Shown here: in pieces, positions 1 through 8,041 of the stretch
How positions within the stretch are numbered: position 1 is the stretch's first letter
Layout of the letters: each line of letters begins with the position of its first letter
DNA from: Chloroflexus sp. MS-G
GTDB taxonomy: Bacteria; Chloroflexota; Chloroflexia; Chloroflexales; Chloroflexaceae
DNA: 64,000 nucleotides
Reading direction: 5' to 3'
Assembly (NCBI RefSeq): GCF_000735195.1
Contig: NZ_JPIM01000003.1
Location: 1 to 64,000, forward strand
Notes under the pieces: model-generated
What the model was told of the DNA's origin: nothing
Seen by the model: only the letters and a program-made list of their open reading frames with translations
Database searches by the model: none
Position numbers and translations under genes: made by a program

Positions 1-1
1 C

Positions 2-136
2 TGTAAACGTCCAGCATCGCCACTCCCCGGCTTGCCAGAAAATCCGCTGACACCACCAGCAACCTCAACACCGATTAGAGCACCGTGGGTTACTAATCCA
101 ACGAATACTCCATTACCACCAACACCAACACCGTAG
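2..136 (+). CDS. C-terminal tail of a Thr/Pro-rich protein (5' end outside window)
   Basis: An open frame runs from the window edge for 44 codons to a TAG at 134-136. The end is rich in Thr and Pro and finishes PTNTPLPPTPTP, a composition typical of the low-complexity linkers and tails of Chloroflexota secreted proteins; the lipoproteins at 18 and 42 kb have similar stretches. The stop lies 16 bases before the next start, so it could be the end of an upstream gene in the same operon. No domain is visible in what remains, and the short length means it could also be a chance open frame. Confidence 0.5.
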   Translation, partial: CKRPASPLPGLPENPLTPPATSTPIRAPWVTNPTNTPLPPTPTP

Positions 137-152
137 AGGTAGTGACAAAACA

Positions 153-1298
153 ATGCCGGTTAGAATGACAGATGGCGCCGGCTTGCTGGCTGAGTTGTCC
201 GAGCAAATTGGTCCGCGTATCGCAACCTCGGCGGCAGAAGCGATTGCCGCAGCGCAAATCAATGCCCGCCTGCGTCAGGTGGGCTTTAGTGTTGACACCA
301 GATCGCTGTCTACCGTTCATCGACCAGGGGTTCGACTGGTACCGGTAGCGATCCTCCTGATGGGAGCGGTAATGTTGGCCGCCTGGCAACCACCAATGAG
401 CCTGATCCTGAGTCTGTGGCTGATGGGGTTGCTGCTGGTTGACGGGCTGTACGCACCATTGCCGGTATGGCAACGACGGCATACCAGTCAACATATTATT
501 GCCGCTCGCCCCATCGTAGAAGCAACGACTCAAATGCCGCGCCTGCCCCGTTATCGCTTTGTGATCCTGGCGCCACTCGACACACCACCGGCCTGGCGCG
601 GGCTGAGCATCCTGATTGCACCGACCCGTGCAGGATTGCTTGCGCGGCTAGGGATAAGTTGTTTGCCGGTCGTTGTTGCGTGCGCAACAATGGTGGGTTC
701 AGAGTGGCGCTGGCTCTTGAGCGCTGGCGCCTTTGGCGGTAGCATGAGCCTGCTATGGGCAGCCTGGAACCAACCTCCATTAGCACACCCTGATGGCGGG
801 CTGGCGGCGCTGGCCGCCCTGGTGCGGATCGGTCAACAGCTCCCCGAAACCCATCACGTTGAGGTATGGGCCATCGCGGTGGGGGCAGCCCACTGTGATC
901 CGTATGGAATACCGGCTTTGCTTGATCGCTACCCGTTTGATCCGACGAACACCCTGGTGGTTGGGCTAGGCCCTCTCGCCGGCGATCAACTCATCGTGAT
1001 CAGTCGCAGTGGTCTTCTTCACCAGGAACATGCCGATCCGCTGCTCTACCACCTGGCGATGATGGCCGACCGCAACGACCCGATCATTGATCTGGAGCCA
1101 CGCACTCAGGCACGTTATGACGGCATCTTATCGCCTTTTCGGCGACGTGGATTCCGCACACTGAGTGTCCAGGCTGTATCGCAGGCACAGCCGGTGATCG
1201 AGCCAACGGTAATCGAGCGTGCAGCCCGATTGATGATCGCAATTGTGAAAGCCCTTGATGCAGAGCGGAACGATGATCTACCTGTTCTACGGTCCTAA
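153..1298 (+). CDS. membrane protein with degenerate M28-peptidase-like features
   Basis: 381 residues. Residues about 60-100 form two hydrophobic segments and about 200-240 another one or two, so this is an inner-membrane protein with soluble parts. The N-terminus (LSEQIGPRIATSAAEA followed by a helix and LRQVGFSVDTRSL) resembles the opening of M28-family membrane peptidases, which use IGPR..GS..E motifs. I cannot find the Asp/Glu/His zinc ligands expected of an active M28 enzyme, so it may be an inactive relative; this assignment is inference. Its last 26 bases overlap the start of holA, which implies a shared transcript. A start at 165 is an alternative. Confidence 0.65.
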   Translation: MPVRMTDGAGLLAELSEQIGPRIATSAAEAIAAAQINARLRQVGFSVDTRSLSTVHRPGVRLVPVAILLMGAVMLAAWQPPMSLILSLWLMGLLLVDGLYAPLPVWQRRHTSQHIIAARPIVEATTQMPRLPRYRFVILAPLDTPPAWRGLSILIAPTRAGLLARLGISCLPVVVACATMVGSEWRWLLSAGAFGGSMSLLWAAWNQPPLAHPDGGLAALAALVRIGQQLPETHHVEVWAIAVGAAHCDPYGIPALLDRYPFDPTNTLVVGLGPLAGDQLIVISRSGLLHQEHADPLLYHLAMMADRNDPIIDLEPRTQARYDGILSPFRRRGFRTLSVQAVSQAQPVIEPTVIERAARLMIAIVKALDAERNDDLPVLRS

Positions 1299-2244
1299 TG
1301 AGCTGGCGCGGAGCGAGGAGATTGCCAGCCTCCGCGCCCGGCTACCGGCAGAAGTAGCCGACCTGAACATGAGTGTGCTCGATGGTCGAAAGCTGACCAT
1401 CGAACACCTGGTAGCTGCATGTGAAGCGCACCCCTTTTTGGCCGAACGACGGCTGGTAATTGTCTACGATGCATTAAAGCACAGTAAAGCCGGAAAAGCG
1501 CGCGAAGAGCTGCGCGATTATTGCGCACGGGTACCGGCAACCTGTGATCTGGTGTTTGTCGAACAAGAAGAGATTGATCGCCGTCATCTCCTCTTTACCT
1601 ATCTCAGCAAACATGGCGTTGTTCGCGAATTTCCCTTGCTCACCGGTCAAGAACTTTTGCGCTGGATTGAGCAACGGGCACGGCTGCTGAACGTAAGCAT
1701 TTCCTCTACGGCAGCACAATGCCTCGTCGATCTGGCAGGAAACGATAGTCGCCTGTTGGTTAATGAACTGACCAAACTGGCTAACTACGTTGGCCGCAAT
1801 GGAACAATCGATCAAAGTGCTGTCGAACGACTGGTTGCCGATCAACAAGAGCAAAACCTCTTTGCCTTTATTGATGAACTGAGTTCACGACGGCTGGCCT
1901 CAGCGCTCCGTGGTGCACGGGCACTGATGGAAGATGGTGAAGCACCACAGTATATTCTGTTCATGCTGGCCCGTCAGATTCGTATCCTCTTGCATGTCAG
2001 ACACCTGATCAGCCAACGCCGCAAACCTGAAGAGATCGCCGGTGAACTCAATCTGAAACCGTTTGTAGCGCGAAAGGCAACTGAACAGGCACGTAATTTT
2101 AGCATTGACGAGCTGATCAATGCCCACGACCGTTTGCTTGAACTCGATCACGCGATCAAAACTGGGCGAATGCAGGCCGAAACAGCGCTCGAACTGTTCG
2201 TAGTGGAACTATGTCAGGCTCAGCAGCCGAAGGGGAAGCGGTAA
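1273..2244 (+). CDS. holA: DNA polymerase III subunit delta
   Basis: 323 residues from ATG 1273, beginning MIYLFYGPNELARSEEI, the family's normal opening; an in-frame ATG at 1255 would add six untypical residues. Delta is the clamp-loader subunit that opens the beta sliding clamp at the replication fork. The AAA+-like N-terminal domain (about 1-140) lacks a functional Walker A, as expected for delta. It is followed by the lid and the C-terminal collar, with LAGNDSRLLVNELTKLANY near 160-180 and MEDGEAPQYILFMLARQIR near 220, both characteristic of HolA. The start overlaps the preceding membrane-protein gene. It converges with rpsT, and the rpsT terminator separates them; holA next to rpsT is a common bacterial arrangement. 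Confidence 0.93.
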   Translation: MIYLFYGPNELARSEEIASLRARLPAEVADLNMSVLDGRKLTIEHLVAACEAHPFLAERRLVIVYDALKHSKAGKAREELRDYCARVPATCDLVFVEQEEIDRRHLLFTYLSKHGVVREFPLLTGQELLRWIEQRARLLNVSISSTAAQCLVDLAGNDSRLLVNELTKLANYVGRNGTIDQSAVERLVADQQEQNLFAFIDELSSRRLASALRGARALMEDGEAPQYILFMLARQIRILLHVRHLISQRRKPEEIAGELNLKPFVARKATEQARNFSIDELINAHDRLLELDHAIKTGRMQAETALELFVVELCQAQQPKGKR

Positions 2245-2345
2245 CGGGGTCAAGTGGGCCGGGCGTGAAGATTGCGCTGCCCTCGCCTGAAAGCGGTACG
2301 GTTCGGTAGCGAAGCATGGCAGCGTGAAAGGAACTTCGCTGGCAG

Positions 2346-2377
2346 AAAAAAGCAACGCACAGCGAACTGTGCGTTGC
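2346..2377 (-). terminator. intrinsic terminator of rpsT
   Basis: An 11-bp perfect stem (GCAACGCACAG, 2352-2362, with its complement at 2367-2377) and a 4-base loop. On the minus strand it is followed by six U (A-tract 2346-2351). It lies 23 bases beyond the rpsT stop codon and between two convergent genes. Confidence 0.9.
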
Positions 2378-2399
2378 CTCTGCTGTCATCGAAACAGTG

Positions 2400-2693
2400 T
2401 CAAGCGGCAGAACCGGACTGTGCAGCCTGCGCAGCCAGCGCCACTCGCTTTGCTTTTTGGGCCAGCCGTGACTTGCGACGAGCAGCGTTGTTTTTGTGAA
2501 TAATCCCTTTTACTGCTGCCTTATCGAGGGTGCTGAACGCCATACGCAGAGCAGCTTGATCAACAACACCGCTTGCCAGAGCCTGCTCGGCCTTCTTGAT
2601 CATCGTCTTCACCCGCGAGCGGTACGACTTGTTTCGCAGATGCTTCCGCGCATCGCTCCGAATACGCTTTTTTGCAGACTTTGTGTTCGCCAA
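2400..2693 (-). CDS. rpsT: 30S ribosomal protein S20 (TTG start)
   Basis: 97 residues read [20 protein letters not shown] onward, the standard S20 opening, with the basic helical body and the conserved [16 protein letters not shown] segment. S20 binds 16S rRNA early in small-subunit assembly. The start is a TTG at 2693 preceded by GAGGAG with seven bases of spacing. The longer open frame to 2792 adds residues that no S20 has, and ATG is not available at the right place. Non-AUG starts on rpsT are known in E. coli (UUG) and linked to autoregulation, so the same may hold here. Divergent from murJ. Confidence 0.96.
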   Translation of the reverse strand: MANTKSAKKRIRSDARKHLRNKSYRSRVKTMIKKAEQALASGVVDQAALRMAFSTLDKAAVKGIIHKNNAARRKSRLAQKAKRVALAAQAAQSGSAA

Positions 2694-2738
2694 GGCTAAA
2701 CTCCTCGGATATAATTGGCGCGTAATGTGACACGTGAA

Positions 2739-2760
2739 GCGGCGAGCGCTTGCTCGCCGC
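2739..2760. other. GC-rich stem-loop in the rpsT/murJ divergent spacer
   Basis: Perfect 9-bp stem GCGGCGAGC (2739-2747) with its complement at 2752-2760, loop GCTT. On the minus strand it would lie in the rpsT leader, about 45 bases before the TTG start, so it could take part in S20 autoregulation; that role is inference. Confidence 0.5.
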
Positions 2761-2771
2761 GCTAATTGTGA

Positions 2772-2800
2772 AGTATAGCATAGGAATGCCAACCGTGCAA
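2772..2800 (-). promoter_or_regulatory. candidate rpsT promoter
   Basis: On the minus strand TTGCAC (2800-2795), 17 bases, then TATACT (2777-2772). The -10 is one mismatch from consensus; the -35 is weak. It overlaps the first codons of the divergent murJ gene and would give a leader containing the 2739-2760 hairpin. Confidence 0.35.
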
Positions 2801-4360
2801 CTAAGCTCTATCCTACGACGCCTGAGCACACAACGCTATAGCCTGATCGTCATGGCTGGATTCATCTTGAGTCGGTTGACGGGGCTCATCCGCGATATTG
2901 TTGCCTCTTACTATTTTGGCACCTCAGCCGAGATGGCCGCTTACGGAGCTGCTATCAGCACTGTCGATCTGTTGTATCTGGTCATTATTGGCGGGGCGCT
3001 CGGCAGTAGCTTTATCCCGGTCTTTATCGAACTGTGGGAACGAGAACATCCAACACGAGCATGGGACCTGACCGGTGCTGTGGTCACGTGGGCGCTGATT
3101 GCTTTAGGCATCGCCAGTATGGTACTCTTTGCCGTTGCGCCCTGGCTGGTACCAATGCTGTACGGCGGTGAAGGTTTCTCGGCGGCAACGCTTGATCTGA
3201 TCATTGCCCTCACCCGACTGTTCCTGCTCTCACCGTTACTGTTGGGATTAGGAGGTTTGGCAATGGCGATCCTTAATGCCCGCGATCGCTTTACGATGCC
3301 GGCCATAGCGCCTAGCATTTACAACCTTGGGATCACCGGTGGCGCCCTGCTGGCGCCCTGGCTAGGCATCTGGGGTATGGCCTGGGGTGTCGTCATCGGC
3401 GCAGCAGGATACTTGCTGATCCAGATCCCAGTCCTTATGCAGTTGGGGATGCGCCTACGGCCACATTTAGGGCGTAATCTGCCCGAACTTGTGAAAGTAG
3501 CGCAGGCGATGGGTCCAAGAGTGATCGGACAGGCTGCAGCGCATCTAAGTATCGTAGCCACGTTGGTCCTGGCAAGCCGTTTACCTGATGGAGACGCCAA
3601 ACTGGCTGGATTACGCTGGGCATATCAGTTGATGTTGCTACCATACGGCATCTTTGCACTTAGCCTGAGCACCGTGGCCTTCCCTCGTCTAGCCCGCCTG
3701 GTAGCAGATCAACAGTTCAGTGCCCTGATCGATGATGTACGATCAACGCTGGAACGTATTCTCTGGCTCACCTTGCCGGCAACCGTTGGTCTGCTCACCC
3801 TTGGCCCAGCACTGGCACGACTACTCTTTGAACGGGGGGCATTTGACACGATTTCGCTGAGTTATACAGCGGCTGCCCTCACCGGATATGCGTGTGCCTT
3901 ACCGGCCTTTGCCGCTTCCGAGATTCTGATCCGTACCTTTTATGCGATGCAGCGCACCTGGCCTCCAGTATTAATTGGATTGGCGCAAGTAGCAATGAAC
4001 ATCGGGTTAGGTGTGGTATTGCTTGCCGGTGGCGGTGACATCGGCGGTCTGGCGATTGCCTTCAGCATTGCGAATTCGGCCGAGGCGTTGTTGCTGGCGA
4101 TAGTGCTCGGTCGGATGCTGCCGGGTATCTGGCAGGCGCCGGGGCTATGGCAGCGCGTGCTCTATGCGCTCGTAGCCAGTATCGTCATCGGGCTGGGCTG
4201 GTGGTATGGGCGCGAGTTTATTCCCGGTGCTACACCTTCGGCTGTCTACCACTGGCCAGATGATCTGATCAGTTTACTCGTCGGTTTGGTGGGATTGGGA
4301 GGTATTGGTATCGCGTTTTACGTGTTGTTCCATGAGGTAGGGAAGAGACGAGATAAGTAA
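2786..4360 (+). CDS. murJ: lipid II flippase MurJ/MviN family
   Basis: 524 residues from ATG 2786 ([14 protein letters not shown]). MurJ moves the peptidoglycan precursor lipid II across the inner membrane. The family opening [21 protein letters not shown] (about residues 24-44) with its conserved Arg-Asp is present, followed by some 13-14 hydrophobic segments to the C-terminus. The second-half signature [11 protein letters not shown] (about 350) is also clear. Length matches the family. It is transcribed away from rpsT and converges with crtI. Confidence 0.9.
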   Translation: MPTVQLSSILRRLSTQRYSLIVMAGFILSRLTGLIRDIVASYYFGTSAEMAAYGAAISTVDLLYLVIIGGALGSSFIPVFIELWEREHPTRAWDLTGAVVTWALIALGIASMVLFAVAPWLVPMLYGGEGFSAATLDLIIALTRLFLLSPLLLGLGGLAMAILNARDRFTMPAIAPSIYNLGITGGALLAPWLGIWGMAWGVVIGAAGYLLIQIPVLMQLGMRLRPHLGRNLPELVKVAQAMGPRVIGQAAAHLSIVATLVLASRLPDGDAKLAGLRWAYQLMLLPYGIFALSLSTVAFPRLARLVADQQFSALIDDVRSTLERILWLTLPATVGLLTLGPALARLLFERGAFDTISLSYTAAALTGYACALPAFAASEILIRTFYAMQRTWPPVLIGLAQVAMNIGLGVVLLAGGGDIGGLAIAFSIANSAEALLLAIVLGRMLPGIWQAPGLWQRVLYALVASIVIGLGWWYGREFIPGATPSAVYHWPDDLISLLVGLVGLGGIGIAFYVLFHEVGKRRDK

Positions 4361-4414
4361 GCAGCGTTTACTCGCTATACAGAGGGTATAGAACAGGAGC
4401 ACGCGAGTGAGGCA

Positions 4415-4430
4415 GCAGTAAAATTACTGC
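4415..4430. other. small hairpin between convergent murJ and crtI
   Basis: GCAGTAA (4415-4421), two A, then TTACTGC (4424-4430). It lies just beyond both stop codons. There is no clear T-run on either side, so a terminator role is only possible. Confidence 0.35.
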
Positions 4431-4445
4431 CCCACTACGATAGGC

Positions 4446-5930
4446 TTACGAGTGTTCCTGACCCACAAGGTTGGCAACAATCGCACCTGAAGCAATTACA
4501 CCGGGTAAGCCAGCACCAGGATGGGTACCGGCGCCGACCAGGTAGAGATTATCAATGTCCTCCGAGCGGTTGTGCGGACGGAACCACGCCGATTGCGTTA
4601 AGAGTGGCTGGATAGAGAACCCTGCCCCCAGATAGCTATTTAGTGCATCACGGTAATACCTCGGATCGACCATATGTTCAACCACGATATGACGCCGGAG
4701 ACCAGGCATATAATGCTCTTCGAGGAAGGTTAAAATCGCTTCACGCAGGCGCGGCCCGGCTACCGACCAATCGATTGGTGCAGCCAGATTGGGAACCGGC
4801 GTCAGGACGTAAAGAGCCTCGTGCCCAGGCGGCGCCAGCGTCGGATCATTGTGCGACGGACGGTGCAGATAGAGCGAGAAATCGTCGGCTAATCGCTTGC
4901 GGTTGAAAATATCGTCGAGCAGGCCTTTGTAGCGTTCGCTAAAGATGATGTTGTGCTGGACCAACCGACCATCGTCATAGCGGCGATTAATGCCCAGGTA
5001 AATCACCGCCAACGACATACTGTAGCGCATCCGGCGTAGCCGACGGTCAGTTTGCACTTTACGGTACCGTGGTGGGATCAACGCCATGTAGGTTTGTGGC
5101 ACATCGGCGTTCGATACCACTACATCGGCAGGGAACATCCGCCCGTCTTGGGTACGTACAGCTCGTGCTCGACGGCCGTCAATCACGATTTCAACTGCTT
5201 TGGTGTTCAATTCGAGACGACCACCCAATTCGGTGAAGAGCTGCACCATTGCCTTTACGATTGAGCCAGTGCCACCGCGTGCGTGATAGACCCCCCAACG
5301 TCGTTCGAGATAATGTACCATGGCATAGATCGACGTGGCATCAAAGGGATTACCACCGATAAACAACGGATGGAATGAGAAACAACGGCGGAGAAAATCA
5401 TCTTGGAAAAACTGGGAAACGAAGCGGTATACACTCTGATGCGATTTGAGCCGGATCAAATCGGGGGTAACGCGCAGCATATCACTAAAGTGAAGAAAGG
5501 GCTTGTCAATCAGACTGAAACCCTTTTCAAAGATAGGTCGCGTACTGGCAATAAAACGGCGATACCCCTCAACATCGGCGGGATTCCACTGCCGAATCTG
5601 ATCGAGTAAAGCCTGCTCATCTTCACCGTATTCGAGATAGCGCCCCTCGTGATTAAACAGGCGATAGAATGGCCGACATGGTTCGAGGGTGAAATAATCT
5701 TCACGACGCTTACCGGCCAACTGCCAGAGTTCATCAAACATAAACGGGGCGGTAATGACGGTCGGACCACTATCAAATGTATAACCTTTGGTCTGATACA
5801 CGTAAGCCCGACCACCAGGACGATCACGCTGCTCGAGAATTGTTACTTCATGGCCCTGAGCTGCCAGGCGAATCGCAGCACTCAAACCTCCAAAGCCACT
5901 CCCAATCACAACAATCTTTTTTTGCGTCAT
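4446..5930 (-). CDS. crtI: CrtI-type phytoene desaturase
   Basis: 494 residues from ATG 5930, chosen because AGGAAG lies just upstream and because the protein then opens with the FAD-binding beta strand ([19 protein letters not shown]) and dinucleotide motif near residues 8-20. The second FAD signature near residue 35 ([10 protein letters not shown]) and the C-terminal carotenoid-desaturase signature [19 protein letters not shown] (about 460-480) are clear. The enzyme introduces double bases into phytoene on the way to lycopene and coloured carotenoids; Chloroflexus makes gamma- and beta-carotenes. It stands alone here with no crtB neighbour. A CrtO/CrtN-like specificity or a carotenoid isomerase is possible within the superfamily. 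Confidence 0.85.
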   Translation of the reverse strand: MTQKKIVVIGSGFGGLSAAIRLAAQGHEVTILEQRDRPGGRAYVYQTKGYTFDSGPTVITAPFMFDELWQLAGKRREDYFTLEPCRPFYRLFNHEGRYLEYGEDEQALLDQIRQWNPADVEGYRRFIASTRPIFEKGFSLIDKPFLHFSDMLRVTPDLIRLKSHQSVYRFVSQFFQDDFLRRCFSFHPLFIGGNPFDATSIYAMVHYLERRWGVYHARGGTGSIVKAMVQLFTELGGRLELNTKAVEIVIDGRRARAVRTQDGRMFPADVVVSNADVPQTYMALIPPRYRKVQTDRRLRRMRYSMSLAVIYLGINRRYDDGRLVQHNIIFSERYKGLLDDIFNRKRLADDFSLYLHRPSHNDPTLAPPGHEALYVLTPVPNLAAPIDWSVAGPRLREAILTFLEEHYMPGLRRHIVVEHMVDPRYYRDALNSYLGAGFSIQPLLTQSAWFRPHNRSEDIDNLYLVGAGTHPGAGLPGVIASGAIVANLVGQEHS

Positions 5931-6310
5931 ATCACTTCCTTCTAGCCGATTACTGGCGTGCCGGAATGCCGTACAGAGACCGGCCATACCGATTGTAACG
6001 ATGTGAAACGGTATGTACAGAGAGAGCTTATTCGTTCTGAGTAGAGAGACAACAACTGAGGAGCAAATGGTAGCGCGTTTCAACAGGCTTCTCCAATGGG
6101 AGCGAAAGGGGCAAACGGTAACAGGACTGAAAAATGCAGCTCACCGCACGCCAGCACAGAACGTTTGCACAACGATGACTTTTCTATATTGCAAATACGC
6201 AGTCTGCTCTGGTGTTCGCCCGACGATCGTTACGGAAGGAACAGGTGTCAAACCTGTGTCCCAAGGTGTGCTGAACGCGAGCGACACAGGCAACTGCCAG
6301 GCAGGAAACT

Positions 6311-6433
6311 CTCAGAGGGTGTCTGAAAAATGTTGAGTTATGTACAACACTGAGACTTGATTTCAGCAAGCCAATCATTCCGTCAATCCCTGGACAGCAA
6401 GGGCACCAGATACATTTCAGACACTCTCTCAGA
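6311..6433. repeat. MITE-like element with TGTCTGAA termini
   Basis: Imperfect terminal inverted repeats of about 17 bases: CTCAGAGGGTGTCTGAA at 6311-6327 and its near-complement TTCAGACACTCTCTCAG at 6417-6433, two mismatches. The 123-base unit has no open frame. A single similar end (AGAGTGTGTCTGAAAAA) occurs at 19911-19927. Confidence 0.55.
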
Positions 6434-6579
6434 TACGCCCGCTACGGGCTACGTGTTCTCAGACCTGGGATCGAGTCACACTTCATTCCTCACATATTGA
6501 TGTAGCCAACACGAGCTTTCGAGAAAAGGAATTACTAGTACATCGTATGTGCATTCACTGTGAATACAGACACAAATTG

Positions 6580-6607
6580 TTGCAAGACTACAACTGTTTG
6601 TTATAAC
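6580..6607 (+). promoter_or_regulatory. candidate promoter of the sco-cox operon
   Basis: TTGCAA (6580-6585), 16 bases, TATAAC (6602-6607), about 70 bases before the sco start. The -10 has one mismatch and the -35 two. Confidence 0.3.
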
Positions 6608-6678
6608 CGCTTTACTCCGCAAGGGAAAAGAGGCGGGTATACTCGGTTTGCAAGCAATAGAGCTAGACAGGTCACCGC

Positions 6679-7341
6679 ATGCGCCTGGGAATAGCACTCA
6701 TTTCAACAGTACTGGTTGGTCTGCTCACAACGATGCTCTGGTTTGTCATTGCCCGACCGGTCAAGGTATTGCCGCGTGGTGAACAGTTTCCACCATTCGC
6801 GCTTACCGACCAGCGGGGCAGCCGTTTGCTCGACAGTGATCTACGCGGGCGTATGGTATTCGTGAGCCTGATGCACCGGCGATGCGGGGAGGAATGTGCA
6901 GAGCAGACCCGACGTCTGCTTGAGCTACGTAAGGTACTTCAAAGCAGTGGTCGATTGGGGAGTGAGGTCATTTTCCTGACTATCACGCTCGATCCTGTTC
7001 ACGACACACCCGCCGACCTGTCGGCACTGGCCGGCGAACTGGGGGTTGACCCGCAGAGCTGGCGATTTGTTACTGGTGATCCCCGCGAAATCAAAATGAT
7101 CGTCGGTGGTGGGCTGGGGGTGTACTACACCGAACCTGACGAGAACGGCAAACTGTACGCCGAACGGCGCACATTTCTGATTGATCCCAGTGGGGTGATC
7201 CGCACCTCGTACCCAGCCGAAGGTCCACCCCTGGAGATTGCACTCCGTGACATCGACCTGATCGCACGTGAGATGAGTAGCCAGGGAGCGATGCGGTTCG
7301 TGTACGAAGCGTCTCATCTATTTGTGTGTTATCCGGAATAG
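6679..7341 (+). CDS. SCO1/SenC-family copper-delivery-like protein
   Basis: 220 residues with an N-terminal membrane anchor (about 5-26) and a thioredoxin-fold domain outside the membrane. The SCO CxxxC pair is present as CGEEC (Cys69, Cys73), as is the family's TLDPVHDTP motif near 103-111. SCO proteins deliver copper to the CuA centre of oxidase subunit II, whose gene lies two positions downstream. By eye-alignment the third copper ligand, the His normally six to eight residues before the YLIxP strand, is Ala161 here (LYAERRTFLIDP). Metal binding may therefore differ, or the protein may act mainly as a thiol reductase. First gene of a tight four-gene oxidase operon. Confidence 0.85.
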   Translation: MRLGIALISTVLVGLLTTMLWFVIARPVKVLPRGEQFPPFALTDQRGSRLLDSDLRGRMVFVSLMHRRCGEECAEQTRRLLELRKVLQSSGRLGSEVIFLTITLDPVHDTPADLSALAGELGVDPQSWRFVTGDPREIKMIVGGGLGVYYTEPDENGKLYAERRTFLIDPSGVIRTSYPAEGPPLEIALRDIDLIAREMSSQGAMRFVYEASHLFVCYPE

Positions 7342-7355
7342 AAGAGGAGGACAGG

Positions 7356-7517
7356 ATGTCAAGCTATCGCCGCCCATCGGAAGACGAGCATGATGACGAT
7401 CATGAGCCACCACGTGGCGCACTGATGATCACGCTCGGTTTCTTGCTCGCCCTGAGTATCTTGTGGATGCAGGTGTATCTGACCTTGTTGAACAACGGAG
7501 GGATACCAGCGTCATGA
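7356..7517 (+). CDS. cytochrome c oxidase subunit IIa, ba3-type (small)
   Basis: 53 residues from ATG 7356, which follows GAGGAGGACAGG; the longer frame from 7326 overlaps the sco end. An acidic, His/Asp-rich N-terminus is followed by one membrane helix (about 29-47, LMITLGFLLALSILWMQVYL). Size, topology and position immediately before subunit II match the subunit IIa of Thermus-type ba3 oxidases, which supplies the helix missing from subunit II. The stop overlaps the coxB start as ATGA, so translation is probably coupled. Confidence 0.75.
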   Translation: MSSYRRPSEDEHDDDHEPPRGALMITLGFLLALSILWMQVYLTLLNNGGIPAS

Positions 7518-8002
7518 AAGACAAAAAGTTTATCAGCTACCTCTTCGAGGTAGCCTGGATTCTGCCCAGTGTTGCCATCCCTGTCTCGATGATGGTAGCC
7601 ATCTTAGTTACCGCCTTTGCAGTTGGGGTTCGAGTACCGACGTCAGCCGGCCGGGTGAGTATCAGTGCGGTAGTGGCAGGTACTGATTCCACCTTCAGTC
7701 AGACCGGTTTACGTGAGATTGCGCCTGGGCGTTATGAGGCCATCATGCTGGCGCAAACGTTTATGTTTGTTCCCAATACGATAGAAATTCCGGCCGGATC
7801 TAAGGTCACATTCGTCTTGACCAGCAAAGATGTAATCCATGGCTTCAAGATCGAAGGTGTCCCTGTCAATGTGATGGTCATTCCAGGCCAGGTTTCGCGT
7901 GTAACAGCCACCTTCGACAAGCCCGGTGAATATCTGATTGTCTGCCATGAATACTGCGGCGCCGGTCATCATGTGATGTTCGGCAAGGTTATTGTGAACT
8001 GA
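7514..8002 (+). CDS. ba3-type cytochrome c oxidase subunit II (CuA)
   Basis: 162 residues from ATG 7514, overlapping the subunit IIa stop by four bases. One N-terminal membrane helix (about 15-38) is followed by a cupredoxin domain facing outward. All CuA ligands are visible: His109 (DVIHGF), then Cys144, Cys148, His152 and Met155 in CHEYCGAGHHVM. It receives electrons from a cytochrome c or small blue copper protein and passes them to subunit I. The single-helix form is the B-family (ba3) type, in keeping with the upstream subunit IIa. Confidence 0.92.
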   Translation: MKDKKFISYLFEVAWILPSVAIPVSMMVAILVTAFAVGVRVPTSAGRVSISAVVAGTDSTFSQTGLREIAPGRYEAIMLAQTFMFVPNTIEIPAGSKVTFVLTSKDVIHGFKIEGVPVNVMVIPGQVSRVTATFDKPGEYLIVCHEYCGAGHHVMFGKVIVN

Positions 8003-8041
8003 GCATACGACTTGCTCGGCTGGAATAAAGGAGAGAGTTGC

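Larger units (their letters stand above)
5931..6678. other. 748-base spacer with an inverted-repeat element
   Basis: No convincing gene: open frames here are short, lack ribosome sites and show no known motif. It contains the inverted-repeat element at 6311-6433 and a possible promoter for the oxidase operon at 6580-6607. Confidence 0.6.

Noticed and set aside
6013..6336. 107-codon plus-strand frame
   Set aside because: It runs into the inverted-repeat element, has no ribosome site and shows no protein-like pattern.
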